A stretch of 64,000 nt of DNA from Bacteroidales bacterium (GTDB lineage: Bacteria; Bacteroidota; Bacteroidia; Bacteroidales; UBA932), in assembly GCA_017544005.1 (NCBI GenBank), contig JAFYEZ010000035.1, positions 1 to 64,000 of the forward strand. The letters run 5' to 3'. The stretch's first letter is position 1. Each line of letters starts with the position of its first letter. This document shows positions 16,483 through 24,570 of the stretch, piece by piece. The notes beneath the pieces are model-generated. The model was not told the DNA's origin. It did not search any database and was given only the letters and a program-made list of their open reading frames with translations. The translations under genes and the position numbers were made by a program.

Positions 16483-16490
16483 CAAAGATA
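16483..16490 (-). promoter_or_regulatory. -7 box of the rlmD operon
   Basis: TATCTTTG on the minus strand, 21 bp upstream of the rlmD ATG. It faces the -7 box of the divergent gene (16506-16513) with 15 bp between them. Confidence 0.5.
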
Positions 16491-16505
16491 ACCAATAAAA
16501 AAACG

Positions 16506-16513
16506 TATCTTTG
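16506..16513 (+). promoter_or_regulatory. -7 box of the 16539 gene
   Basis: TATCTTTG, 25 bp upstream of the ATG at 16539. A TTG at 16480-16482 is 23 nt upstream, slightly beyond the usual 19-21. Confidence 0.5.
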
Positions 16514-16538
16514 TTGAAAATGCAAAATCCAGCGACAA

Positions 16539-17807
16539 ATGAAACGATTCACCATCTTTCTGTCTGTAATCCTGCTGCTTGCGAGCCAGTTGCTTCCAGC
16601 TCAGGAGGCGGGCGGGTTCCTGACGGTCGCCGGACGCGTGATTGACAACCGCACCGGACGTCCGTTGCCCTATGCCTCCGTGACGCTCAGCGAGACCCAT
16701 CTCTCGAATATCACCAATTCCGAAGGCGTTTTTACCCTGAAAATCCCGGCCGCCGACGCCGGAGAAAAGCTCTCAATCAGCCACCTGGGCTATGCACAGA
16801 CGGTTAAGCCCGTCAGCGAATTTGCCGGAACGAGTGCTGATAAACCATTGACAATCCGAATGATACCGGTTTCTCTGACGCTGGATCCCGCCACCATCAA
16901 GGCGATGGATGCCGAGGAGCTGGTGGCGACGGCCTTTTCCCGCGTACGGTTCAACTATCCGCAGGAAAAGATGGGCTTGACGGCCTTCTACCGCGAGATG
17001 ATCCGCAAGGGAGACACCAAGTATCTATCATTGAATGAGGCGATTATAGACATCAATAAGGCCGCTTATCATGGCTTTGGCGCGGACCGGGCCGGCATCT
17101 ACAAGGGCCGCGGCAGCGTCAATTACGACGCCTCGGATACGCTGCTGATCCAGTACCAGGGCGGCGTGATCGGCTCGCTGGCCGTGGATCAGGCCCGGAA
17201 TCCGTTCTGCGGCGTGGCCCAGGCCGAGATGTTCAAGTACTACGATTTCCGCCTGGAACAGACGGAAATGCTGGACGACAAGCTGTTTTACGTGGTCAGT
17301 TTCGACCAGAAGCCGGGCATCGACGAAATATGGTTCCGCGGCAGACTCTATATTGACGCAGAATCGCTGGCAATCGGCCGCGTGGAGATGAACATGAATG
17401 TGGAAGGCCGTGAGGACGCCACGCAGATCTTCATCAAGAAGAAACCGCTGAGAACGCGCATCGACGTACTCTCGGCCGAATATGTCGTCAATTACAAGAA
17501 TCTCGGCGGGTTGTGGTACTACGATTACGCCCGGATCTGCATCCGGATCGATACGAAGCGGAAATACGCGTTGCTCAAGACGCATTACAGCATTACCTCG
17601 GAACTGGCCGTCACGGACCGGAGTCTGAAGGAGAAGGCGATTCCCGCAGAGAGCAAGATCAAATTTTCCGACAAGCTTTCGCAGCGCGTTTCCGATTTTA
17701 CGGACGATAATTTCTGGGAAAGCTACAATATTATCGAACCTGATACGTCCATAGACATTATTATAAAGAAGATTGTCAAGCAGTTAAAGAAGCGGGAAAG
17801 AGACTGA
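16539..17807 (+). CDS. Exported protein with carboxypeptidase-like regulatory domain
   Basis: 422 aa. Signal peptide (about 1-21, ending LLPAQ), then a CarboxypepD_reg-like beta domain (about 27-110: VAGRVIDNRTGRPLPYASVTL, GVFTLKIP, ISHLGYA). The remaining 310 residues form a beta-rich domain seen in many Bacteroidota envelope proteins (LTAFYREMIRKGDTKYLSLNEAIIDI). It is probably periplasmic or on the inner face of the outer membrane. No catalytic motif is visible and the function is unknown. It has its own promoter and is divergent from rlmD. Confidence 0.8.
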   Translation: MKRFTIFLSVILLLASQLLPAQEAGGFLTVAGRVIDNRTGRPLPYASVTLSETHLSNITNSEGVFTLKIPAADAGEKLSISHLGYAQTVKPVSEFAGTSADKPLTIRMIPVSLTLDPATIKAMDAEELVATAFSRVRFNYPQEKMGLTAFYREMIRKGDTKYLSLNEAIIDINKAAYHGFGADRAGIYKGRGSVNYDASDTLLIQYQGGVIGSLAVDQARNPFCGVAQAEMFKYYDFRLEQTEMLDDKLFYVVSFDQKPGIDEIWFRGRLYIDAESLAIGRVEMNMNVEGREDATQIFIKKKPLRTRIDVLSAEYVVNYKNLGGLWYYDYARICIRIDTKRKYALLKTHYSITSELAVTDRSLKEKAIPAESKIKFSDKLSQRVSDFTDDNFWESYNIIEPDTSIDIIIKKIVKQLKKRERD

Positions 17808-17860
17808 ATCCCGAATCCTCCGCATTTTTAACACAATTTATATTATGTTAAGTAGCCACC

Positions 17861-19162
17861 ATGGCACCCAACATCGATAAACCTATGATTCCCCTTCCGG
17901 AGCGCCTGCGCCCCAAGACCCTCGCCGACTATGTCGGCCAGCGGCATCTCGTAGGTCCCGGCGCCGTGATTCGCAAGATGATTGAATCCGGCAATATCTC
18001 CTCGTTTATTCTCTGGGGCCCTCCGGGCGTAGGAAAAACTACGCTGGCGCGCATCATTTCCGCTGAAACCGGCTGCGAGTTCTATACGCTCTCCGCCGTC
18101 TCCTCCGGCGTCAAGGACGTGCGGGAAGTCATCGAGCGGGCCAAGGCCGGCCGGATGTTCGCCACCCACGCCCCGATTCTCTTTATCGATGAGATTCACC
18201 GGTTTAACAAGGCACAGCAGGATGCCCTGCTCGGTGCCGTAGACAGCGGAACCATTACCCTGATTGGCGCTACCACCGAGAATCCCTCCTTCGAGGTCAT
18301 CACTCCCCTCCTCTCCCGTTGCCAGGTTTATGTGCTCAAAGAGCTGGAAATGAGCGATTTGGACACCCTGCTGGAGCGCGCCGTAAAGCAGGATAACTAT
18401 CTGAAATCCAGAAATATAACTCTTAAGGAAAAGGAGGCAATCTTCCGCTTCAGCGGCGGCGATGCACGCCGGCTGCTCAACGTGCTGGAGATCGTCATCT
18501 CCTCCTTCCCGGACGATGCGCCGGAGATTACGATCGACAACCAGACGGTCATCGACTGCCTGCAGGAGAACATCGCCCTCTACGACAAGAACGGCGAACA
18601 GCACTACGATGTGATCTCGGCCTTTATCAAGAGCATCCGCGGCAGCGATCCCAACGGCGCCATCTACTGGATGGCCCGCATGATTGCCGGAGGCGAAGAT
18701 CCCCTCTTCATTGCCCGCAGAATGTTGATTCTGGCCTCGGAAGACGTGGGGCTGGCCAATCCCAACGCGGCCCTGCTGGCCCAGAGCTGCTTCGATGCGG
18801 TGCACCAGATCGGCATGCCGGAGGCGCGCATCATCCTGGCGGAGACCTGCATCTACCTGGCTACCTCGCCCAAGAGCAATTCGGCCATCTGCGCCATCGA
18901 CGCGGCCCTTGCTGAGGTGAATGCCACCGCTGCGCCGCGTCCCGTGCCGCTGCACCTGCGCAACGCCCCCACCAAACTGATGAAGGAACTGGGTTACAGC
19001 AAGGATTACAAATACGCCCATGCGTTCGAGGGAAATTTCGTGGATCAGGAGTTTCTCCCGGATGGCCTTACCGGCACCAAGTTCTACGACCCCGGCAAAA
19101 ACGCCCGCGAAGAAGAACTTCGCAGGCGTCTGAAAACCCTCTGGGAGAAATACAATTACTGA
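17861..19162 (+). CDS. rarA: Replication-associated recombination protein A (AAA ATPase)
   Basis: 433 aa, normal for RarA/MgsA. Clamp-loader-like AAA+ ATPase that acts at stalled replication forks with SSB. Seen: [16 protein letters not shown] near the start, Walker A GPPGVGKT (53-60), Walker [11 protein letters not shown] (106-115), sensor-1 [11 protein letters not shown], and the C-terminal MgsA domain with [15 protein letters not shown] and EDVGLANP. The ATG at 17861 follows a 53-bp gap. A second ATG at 17885 is an alternative start. The 3' end overlaps trpB by 7 bp, tail to tail. Confidence 0.97.
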   Translation: MAPNIDKPMIPLPERLRPKTLADYVGQRHLVGPGAVIRKMIESGNISSFILWGPPGVGKTTLARIISAETGCEFYTLSAVSSGVKDVREVIERAKAGRMFATHAPILFIDEIHRFNKAQQDALLGAVDSGTITLIGATTENPSFEVITPLLSRCQVYVLKELEMSDLDTLLERAVKQDNYLKSRNITLKEKEAIFRFSGGDARRLLNVLEIVISSFPDDAPEITIDNQTVIDCLQENIALYDKNGEQHYDVISAFIKSIRGSDPNGAIYWMARMIAGGEDPLFIARRMLILASEDVGLANPNAALLAQSCFDAVHQIGMPEARIILAETCIYLATSPKSNSAICAIDAALAEVNATAAPRPVPLHLRNAPTKLMKELGYSKDYKYAHAFEGNFVDQEFLPDGLTGTKFYDPGKNAREEELRRRLKTLWEKYNY

Positions 19163-20520
19163 TTCAGCGCATCAGCACTCTTGATAAACCGCGCGAGGTC
19201 CTCCTGACTGACGTGGTAGTTCTGCATTTCGCCGGAGAAATAACTGTCATAGGCCGACATATCCACGAATCCGTGGCCAGACAGATTGAAGAGGATGGTC
19301 TTCTTCTCACCGGTCTCCTTGCACTTGAGAGCCTCCCGAATCGTGGCGGCAATCGCATGGCAGGACTCGGGAGCCGGGATAATACCCTCGGTCTGAGCGA
19401 ACAGCACGCCTGCTTTGAACGAATCCAGCTGTTCGATATCCACCGCCTCCATGTAGCCGTCCTTCATGAGTTGGGAGAGAATCACACCTGCACCATGGTA
19501 GCGCAGGCCGCCGGCATGAATGGACGCCGGCTTGAAGGAGTGCCCGAGCGTAAACATCGGAAGTAGCGGCGTCATGCCGGCCTCGTCGCCAAAGTCATAC
19601 TCGAACTTGCCCTGCGTCAGTTTCGGACAGGAACAGGGTTCAGCTGCGATAAAACGGGTCTTTTTACCCTCCAGGATATTGTGGCGCATGAAGGGATAGG
19701 CGATTCCGGAGAAGTTCGAGCCGCCGCCGAAGCAGGCAATCACGATATCGGGATACTCTCCGGCCAGTTCCATCTGCTTTTCAGCCTCCAGGCCAATCAC
19801 CGTCTGGTGCAGGCAGACGTGGTTCAGCACGGAGCCCAGCGCATACTTACAGTTGGGCGTGGAGACGGCCAGTTCGATGGCTTCCGAGATGGCACAGCCC
19901 AGCGACCCCTTGTCATTCGGGTTGACGGTCAGGATATCCTTGCCGGCACGGGTGGACATCGAGGGCGAAGCAGTAATGGCCGCGCCAAAGGTCTGCATGA
20001 TACTGCGTCGGTAAGGCTTCTGCTCGTAGCTGATCTTCACCATATAGACGGCGCAGTCAATGCCGAACTTCTTGGCGGCGTAGGAAAGCGCGCCTCCCCA
20101 CTGCCCTGCGCCTGTTTCAGTCGTGATATTGGTAATTCCCTGTTCTTTTGCATAATAAGCCTGTGCCAAGGCGGAATTGAGCTTATGCGAGCCGGCGGGG
20201 CTCACGCTCTCATTCTTGAAATAGATGTGGGCCGGCGTGCCGAGCGCCTCCTCCAGTTCATAGGCGCGCACCAGCGGCGTGCAACGATAGGCGGCATACT
20301 GCTGCCGGACCTCTTCCGGAATGGGAATCCAGACATCCGTCTGATTCATTTCCTGGTCGGCGCAGGCCTTGCAGAAGATGGGATAAAGATCCTGGGCGGA
20401 GAGCGGCTGATGGGTAGCCGGATTCAGGAACGGGAGCGGCTTGTTGGGCATCACGGCCTGGATGTTGAAATAGTGGGTGGGAATCTCGGATTCCGGCAAC
20501 AAGTACTTTTTCTGTTTCAT
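19156..20520 (-). CDS. trpB: TrpB-like (TrpB2-type) tryptophan synthase beta subunit
   Basis: 454 aa, the length of the TrpB2 group rather than the roughly 400 aa of TrpB1. PLP enzyme making L-Trp from indole and serine. Seen: PLP lysine K113 in AGSHKLNSA, ETGAGQWG (135-142), and the phosphate-binding CFGGGSNFSG. No trpA or other trp gene is adjacent, so it probably works on free indole or salvages it. Expression is predicted to be controlled by the tryptophan attenuator immediately upstream (20563-20684). It is the only gene of its transcript; rarA converges on it. Confidence 0.93.
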   Translation of the reverse strand: MKQKKYLLPESEIPTHYFNIQAVMPNKPLPFLNPATHQPLSAQDLYPIFCKACADQEMNQTDVWIPIPEEVRQQYAAYRCTPLVRAYELEEALGTPAHIYFKNESVSPAGSHKLNSALAQAYYAKEQGITNITTETGAGQWGGALSYAAKKFGIDCAVYMVKISYEQKPYRRSIMQTFGAAITASPSMSTRAGKDILTVNPNDKGSLGCAISEAIELAVSTPNCKYALGSVLNHVCLHQTVIGLEAEKQMELAGEYPDIVIACFGGGSNFSGIAYPFMRHNILEGKKTRFIAAEPCSCPKLTQGKFEYDFGDEAGMTPLLPMFTLGHSFKPASIHAGGLRYHGAGVILSQLMKDGYMEAVDIEQLDSFKAGVLFAQTEGIIPAPESCHAIAATIREALKCKETGEKKTILFNLSGHGFVDMSAYDSYFSGEMQNYHVSQEDLARFIKSADALNQ

Positions 20521-20562
20521 AACGGATGTGGTATTAATAAAGAATAAGGTATATCAACGCGT

Positions 20563-20604
20563 AAAAAAAAGAGAGGTGGCAACCTGTAAGTCGGTTGCCA
20601 CCTC
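20563..20604 (-). terminator. Intrinsic terminator of the trpB attenuator
   Basis: On the minus strand GAGGTGGCAACC pairs perfectly with GGTTGCCACCTC (12 bp, arms 20593-20604 and 20573-20584) around an 8-nt loop. TC and eight T residues follow (20563-20572). It lies 42 nt upstream of the trpB ATG and is preceded by no gene other than the Trp-rich leader peptide. That makes it an attenuator rather than an end-of-operon terminator. Confidence 0.92.
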
Positions 20605-20652
20605 CAATACAAATACAACGCAGCGACTTACAGAGGGAATCTGCAAGTGCGC
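20584..20652 (-). promoter_or_regulatory. Alternative helices of the tryptophan attenuator
   Basis: Region 2, CTGTAAGTCG (20624-20633), is the exact complement of region 3, CGACTTACAG (20584-20593), giving a 10-bp antiterminator that would occupy the terminator loop and both neck bases. Region 1, GCGCACTTGCAG (20641-20652), lies just after the Trp codons and can pair with region 2 (8 bp, a bulged C, then 3 more). A ribosome waiting at the Trp codons covers region 1 and frees region 2. A ribosome at the stop codon, which lies inside region 2, lets the terminator form. Confidence 0.88.
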
Positions 20653-20684
20653 CACCAGTTGTTATTTGCCTGTATCATTTTCAT
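20628..20684 (-). CDS. Tryptophan leader peptide of the trpB attenuator
   Basis: 18 codons, MKMIQANNNWWRTCRFPL then TAA. Two adjacent Trp codons (20652-20657) sit immediately before the first attenuator arm, and the TAA (20628-20630) lies in the second arm. Tandem TGG in an 18-residue peptide is far above expectation and is the hallmark of ribosome-mediated trp attenuation as known from E. coli. A second in-frame ATG is at codon 3. Its transcript start should be only a few bases upstream, so translation may be almost leaderless. The peptide itself needs no function. Confidence 0.9.
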   Translation of the reverse strand: MKMIQANNNWWRTCRFPL

Positions 20685-20692
20685 TTCTGCCA

Positions 20693-20724
20693 CAAATGTA
20701 GGAAAGGATGATGAATGATGCAAA
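20693..20724 (-). promoter_or_regulatory. Promoter of the trp leader and trpB
   Basis: TTTG (20721-20724), 20 nt, TACATTTG (20693-20700) on the minus strand, a full match to the Bacteroides pattern. Transcription should start near 20688, just ahead of the leader peptide ATG at 20684. Confidence 0.85.
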
Positions 20725-20731
20725 TTTTTTG

Positions 20732-21457
20732 TTACTTTTTGGTTTCCCAGGTGTAGTAGAAGTTCTCAACCTTGCTGTCCGGCTTGGTCGGGAAGGACTT
20801 GATTTCCTGCTTGATGTTGCCGTTCTCGTCGTACTCGTAGTTCAGCTGGGAAGGATCCTGGGAGTAGTCCCACTGGTTGGTGGTGCAGAGCAGTTCGGTT
20901 CCCTTGCCGAAGAGGCCGGTCTCGCGGAAGAAACGGCCTGCGCCGAATTCAGCGTAGATGTTGTGGATACCGCTGACGTTCTTCTCTTTGCCATAGGTGT
21001 GGATCTTCTCATACACCGTCTCGCCTTCGAACTTCGACCACTTGGTGATGTTGCCGTTTTCGATGGTGACATTGGACTTCAGGTCATCGAACTTCTTGAC
21101 GGAAGTGATGAAGCCGTTTGCGTCATAGGTGTAGGTGAACTCGTCTTCGTACTCGTCGACGAACTTCGTGCAGTAGCCGTTCTCATTGAGCGTCATGACG
21201 ATGTCATGCTTTTGCTCGCCACCCTTGGTGTACTTGATGGTGACGGTCGTACCGCTGTAGTTGAACTCGTAAACGCGGTCGTTTTCGCCACGGACGATCT
21301 TGCTGACCTTACCTTCTGCGTCGTAGGTGTAGGTCCAGGTGTCCCAGTCATCCGAGAAGGTTGCGATGCGATACTTGGAAGTAGCCTCATCGCCGCCGCA
21401 AGCGGTAAAGGAGAGAACTGCAGCCGCAAATGCGAAAAATGCAAAAATCTTTTTCAT
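20732..21457 (-). CDS. Exported lipoprotein with YD-type repeats
   Basis: 241 aa. Signal peptide with lipobox LSFTAC (C20). The mature part contains at least three short beta repeats of the YTYDAEGKVSKI, YTYDANGFITSV and YEYDENGNIKQE type, similar to YD/RHS-like repeats and to DUF4595-type Bacteroidota lipoproteins. Function is unknown; such proteins are usually surface or periplasmic. The ATG at 21457 is chosen because it begins the signal peptide (MKKIFAFFAF). Last gene of the ribose/ADP-ribose locus, 41 bp after the esterase. Those 41 bp hold three TTGGTTA copies and no clear promoter. Confidence 0.75.
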   Translation of the reverse strand: MKKIFAFFAFAAAVLSFTACGGDEATSKYRIATFSDDWDTWTYTYDAEGKVSKIVRGENDRVYEFNYSGTTVTIKYTKGGEQKHDIVMTLNENGYCTKFVDEYEDEFTYTYDANGFITSVKKFDDLKSNVTIENGNITKWSKFEGETVYEKIHTYGKEKNVSGIHNIYAEFGAGRFFRETGLFGKGTELLCTTNQWDYSQDPSQLNYEYDENGNIKQEIKSFPTKPDSKVENFYYTWETKK

Positions 21458-21498
21458 AAAAAATGTTTGGTTAAATAGGTTGGTTATTAAAAAGTTGG

Positions 21499-23052
21499 TT
21501 AGTATTTCATACAGGAAACCATCGCCTGCATCCCCTGCAGCAGATCCATCTCCGGATCGCCCGTATAGTTGCGGCAACGGTATTCAAACATCGTGATTTC
21601 ACTCTTGCTGGCGTAGAGCAGCCGGCAGGCCTTGTAGAGGGCGCCGATCTGGCTGTAGCAGGCTCCCTCGTCGTTCTGTCCCATATAATAGAACTTGCCC
21701 TTGACGGGGGTAATCGTGGCGGGATCATCCGCCAGGGTAGCGCTTTCAAAGTAGAGGGAACCGAATTCCTCCTGCAGCGCGTATACCTGTCTTCCGGCCT
21801 CTCCCACCGCCACGGCACAGCGGCTGGCGGGCGTTCCGCCCACCAGGTAGCGGGTGGCATAATCGGAGATCCAGTGTTCGAGGTCCTGCTGCGTCAGGTC
21901 GCAGGGCAGGATTGCGAAGCGCTTGGAGTCGCGTGCCCCCTGCAGGACGGCCGCCATCTTGCGGACCTGTGCCTGCTCAAGGCCGTTGTGGACCAGATAG
22001 ATGGCCGTTCCTTCCTGCGAACCGCTCTCTTTGAAGGCCCGCGAAAGGAATACGCCGTCGGACTCAAACTGAACATCGGGTACGCTCACATAGACATTGG
22101 AATAGGTCCAGGGGCCGCCGCCGGCGAAACAGTGCTGGATGTAAGGCAGCGCCTCGTCCAGGGCCGGACGCCAGTAGGAGGAGGAGTGTCCGCCCTCACC
22201 GACCCGGAACTCGTGGGCATAACCGTTCCGCATCAAAAGCTGATGCAGCTCGTCGTTGGCCACGAGCAACTGTTCTTCGTTGTCGCCGCACGTCAGGAAC
22301 CAGTTCACCTGCGAGAGGGCGGTCTTGTTTTCCGGAACGAACTGATAGAGCGGACAATGCTGCTTGTAGTATTCCGTAATCCGCCCCGCACCGGACTGGT
22401 CTACGCCGCCGAAGATCTTGCCCCACTGGTTGTTCCAGCCACTTTGGGACTCGGCCATATACTGCGCGTCGGTGCGGAAGGACATGCTCAGGGGTACGGA
22501 AACGGAGAACATCTCCGGATGCTTCATCGGCAGCACCATGGCGCCGAATCCGCCCATCGAATACCCGACGACGGCCCGGTGGTTCCGGTCCGCAATCGTG
22601 CGGTACTTGCTGTCGATATGGGGAATCAGCTCCTGGATAAACATATCCATGTAGCGGAGCGAGCCGTCGTAATAGTTGGAGTAATAGGTATTCCAGCCCA
22701 TCGGGCAGACGTAGATCATCGGCTCGATCTTGCCGTCCTCCTCCATGCGCATAATCTTGGCAGCGCCCTGCATCCACTGCCCGTTCCATGAGGAGTTGTT
22801 GTCGCCGTAGCCGTGCAGGAGATAGACCACCGGATAGCGGCGCTCCGGGTTGCTCACGTAATCCGCCGGAAGCAGGATGTCGTAGGGAACCGCATAGGGC
22901 TGTCCGGGCTTGAAGATCTGGCTCTGCATGGACAGGCCGCTGTTGTAGCGGATAAACTCCGGCTCCGGAGCCGGCTTGTCACCCCCGCAGGCGCAGGTGG
23001 AAACCACGCAGAGCAGCGTGGCCAGAAGGAGGGAAAACCTATTCTTTATCAT
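21499..23052 (-). CDS. Lipoprotein esterase of the feruloyl-esterase/esterase-D type, with a second degenerate domain
   Basis: 517 aa. Signal sequence with Cys-rich VVSTCACGG. Residues 55-310 form an alpha/beta hydrolase: LLHGYGDNNSSW oxyanion region, nucleophile S165 in GYSMGG, probable D257 (TCGDNEE) and H289 (GEGGHSSSYW). Residues 320-517 look like a second copy of the fold whose elbow reads VGEAG (416-420), with no serine. Its start overlaps the upstream glycohydrolase gene by 14 bp, so it belongs to the ribose/ADP-ribose locus. It may remove acyl groups from the imported or surface-bound nucleoside sugar; substrate is inferred only. Confidence 0.82.
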   Translation of the reverse strand: MIKNRFSLLLATLLCVVSTCACGGDKPAPEPEFIRYNSGLSMQSQIFKPGQPYAVPYDILLPADYVSNPERRYPVVYLLHGYGDNNSSWNGQWMQGAAKIMRMEEDGKIEPMIYVCPMGWNTYYSNYYDGSLRYMDMFIQELIPHIDSKYRTIADRNHRAVVGYSMGGFGAMVLPMKHPEMFSVSVPLSMSFRTDAQYMAESQSGWNNQWGKIFGGVDQSGAGRITEYYKQHCPLYQFVPENKTALSQVNWFLTCGDNEEQLLVANDELHQLLMRNGYAHEFRVGEGGHSSSYWRPALDEALPYIQHCFAGGGPWTYSNVYVSVPDVQFESDGVFLSRAFKESGSQEGTAIYLVHNGLEQAQVRKMAAVLQGARDSKRFAILPCDLTQQDLEHWISDYATRYLVGGTPASRCAVAVGEAGRQVYALQEEFGSLYFESATLADDPATITPVKGKFYYMGQNDEGACYSQIGALYKACRLLYASKSEITMFEYRCRNYTGDPEMDLLQGMQAMVSCMKY

Positions 23053-24568
23053 AAACTACCATTTCCTGGACGTTAATCGCATAATCCCGGTGGGGATTCT
23101 CAAGCACCAGCCGGAGCGTGTGGTTTCCGCTTTCCAGGCAGTAGGTCGAGAAGATCTCGTACTTGCGGACGATATAGTCGAACGGCATCTCGAATCGGGA
23201 GACCAGTTCGTCGTCTATATAGGCGCTCACCTGTGCCCGGTAGTCGGAATCATCGTGTCCGGTCTTGATCACGCTTCCTTCCACCACGATGGAATTTCCT
23301 ACAAAAGTAAGCAAAATATCTTTTGTAAGCGTCTTTTTCAGAACAGTCTTGCTCACGGGCTTCAATCCCTCAAAGGATTGCTCGAAGCGGACCGGCTCCG
23401 GGCGCTGGAGGCGAACGGTGATGCCCCCCTCCTCCACCAGGCCGCCTTCGGAGGCTTCGACCGCCTGCCTGAGCAGCGTGAGATTCTTCTCGCAGGCGGT
23501 GTTGAGGCTCAGCGTCGTGTACGGGAATGGCAGGTCCTCGATGCGGGCAATTCCGCCCTTGAACGCGTCAGGAATGGCATTGTAGCCATACATGACACCG
23601 AGGATGCCGGCCGCGGAAGCCGGATTGCAGTCGGAATCCTGGCCGCAGCGGGTGGCAATATCCATCGTCCGGAGGAAGTCCCCTTCGCCGTAGAGCAGGC
23701 CAATCACGACATAGGCCGCATTGATGCGCGCGTCGATATTGAAACCGTTGAACACCCCTTCCGGGCAGCCGATATCGTAGGCGTGGCGCTGGTCCACTTC
23801 GAACCAGCAGCGCTTCCAGTCGCGGGGGTACTTCTTCCAGAAGCGCAGCACATCCTCGATGCAGGCGCGGAACTTGGTCCCTTCGGGAATGGTTCGGATG
23901 GCTTCGCGGACCACGGTCGGAATGTCGTCGCAGACATAGGCCAGCGAATACATCGCCGCCGTGAAGACGCCGCCGTACCAGCCGTCCCCATAGTTCATGA
24001 TGTGGCCGATCCGGTCGGAAATCTCAGAAGCCGTGTTGGGCAGGCCCGGGGTCATCATGCCGATAAAGTCCGCCTCAATCTGGAAATCGATGTCATCCGC
24101 GTGCGGATTGTTCTTCCAGTGGCCGGAGGCCGGTGCCGGAATCCCGTTCAGGATGTTGTAGCGGGCGGCCTGGTTGGCATGCCAGAGTTTGTAGGGCGCG
24201 TGGGCGAAGGACTCCGCAAAGTACTCCACGGGGGCCTCGATTCCTTTTTCCGCCATCACCTCCAGGAAGGTCAGGTCCATATAGACATCGTCATAGAGAC
24301 CGGGATCCTCGATAAAGGTATCATAGATATAGTCGTCGTACCAGATGATCGGCATCTCATCCTGCAGCAGGCCGCCCTTGAATTTGAATTCGGTGGGGCC
24401 GCCGTAGGTGCAGCCGATCGTCTGGGCGAACCAGCCTCCCTTGATCTTGTCCGTCAGTGTCGCCTGGTCGATTGTTACGCTGCTTCCGTAGGGAATCGCT
24501 TTCTGACGGCACGAGGTGGCCGAAATCAGCGCGGTGGCCATCAGGGCGAGGGTCAATACTCTTTTCAT
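23039..24568 (-). CDS. Exported ADP-ribosylglycohydrolase-family protein (copy 1)
   Basis: 509 aa. Lipoprotein signal (SATSC, C20), then an ADP-ribosylglycohydrolase (ARH/DraG) domain: KIKGGWFAQTIGCTYGGPTEFKF, the first acidic metal motif LYDDVYMDLTF, GHIMNYGDGWYGG, and the second metal motif CGQDSDCNPASAAGILG, where the family usually has DSDT. The last 110 residues form a beta domain (VLENPHRDYAINVQEMVVY) suggestive of a carbohydrate-binding sandwich. Such enzymes hydrolyse N- or O-glycosidic bonds to ribose. It lies three bases after copy 2 and is clearly its paralogue. Confidence 0.88.
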   Translation of the reverse strand: MKRVLTLALMATALISATSCRQKAIPYGSSVTIDQATLTDKIKGGWFAQTIGCTYGGPTEFKFKGGLLQDEMPIIWYDDYIYDTFIEDPGLYDDVYMDLTFLEVMAEKGIEAPVEYFAESFAHAPYKLWHANQAARYNILNGIPAPASGHWKNNPHADDIDFQIEADFIGMMTPGLPNTASEISDRIGHIMNYGDGWYGGVFTAAMYSLAYVCDDIPTVVREAIRTIPEGTKFRACIEDVLRFWKKYPRDWKRCWFEVDQRHAYDIGCPEGVFNGFNIDARINAAYVVIGLLYGEGDFLRTMDIATRCGQDSDCNPASAAGILGVMYGYNAIPDAFKGGIARIEDLPFPYTTLSLNTACEKNLTLLRQAVEASEGGLVEEGGITVRLQRPEPVRFEQSFEGLKPVSKTVLKKTLTKDILLTFVGNSIVVEGSVIKTGHDDSDYRAQVSAYIDDELVSRFEMPFDYIVRKYEIFSTYCLESGNHTLRLVLENPHRDYAINVQEMVVYDKE

Positions 24569-24570
24569 GG

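Noticed and set aside
20708..21478. A plus-strand 256-codon frame rich in Val and Leu opposite the YD-repeat lipoprotein
   Set aside because: The minus-strand gene has a proper lipoprotein signal and repeats. The plus frame starts within the trp promoter region and has no homologous pattern.
21467..21501. Three TTGGTTA copies between the esterase and the YD-repeat lipoprotein
   Set aside because: Spacing is uneven (13 and 15 bp), the stretch is short and AT-rich, and the last copy includes the esterase stop codon; chance is a sufficient explanation.
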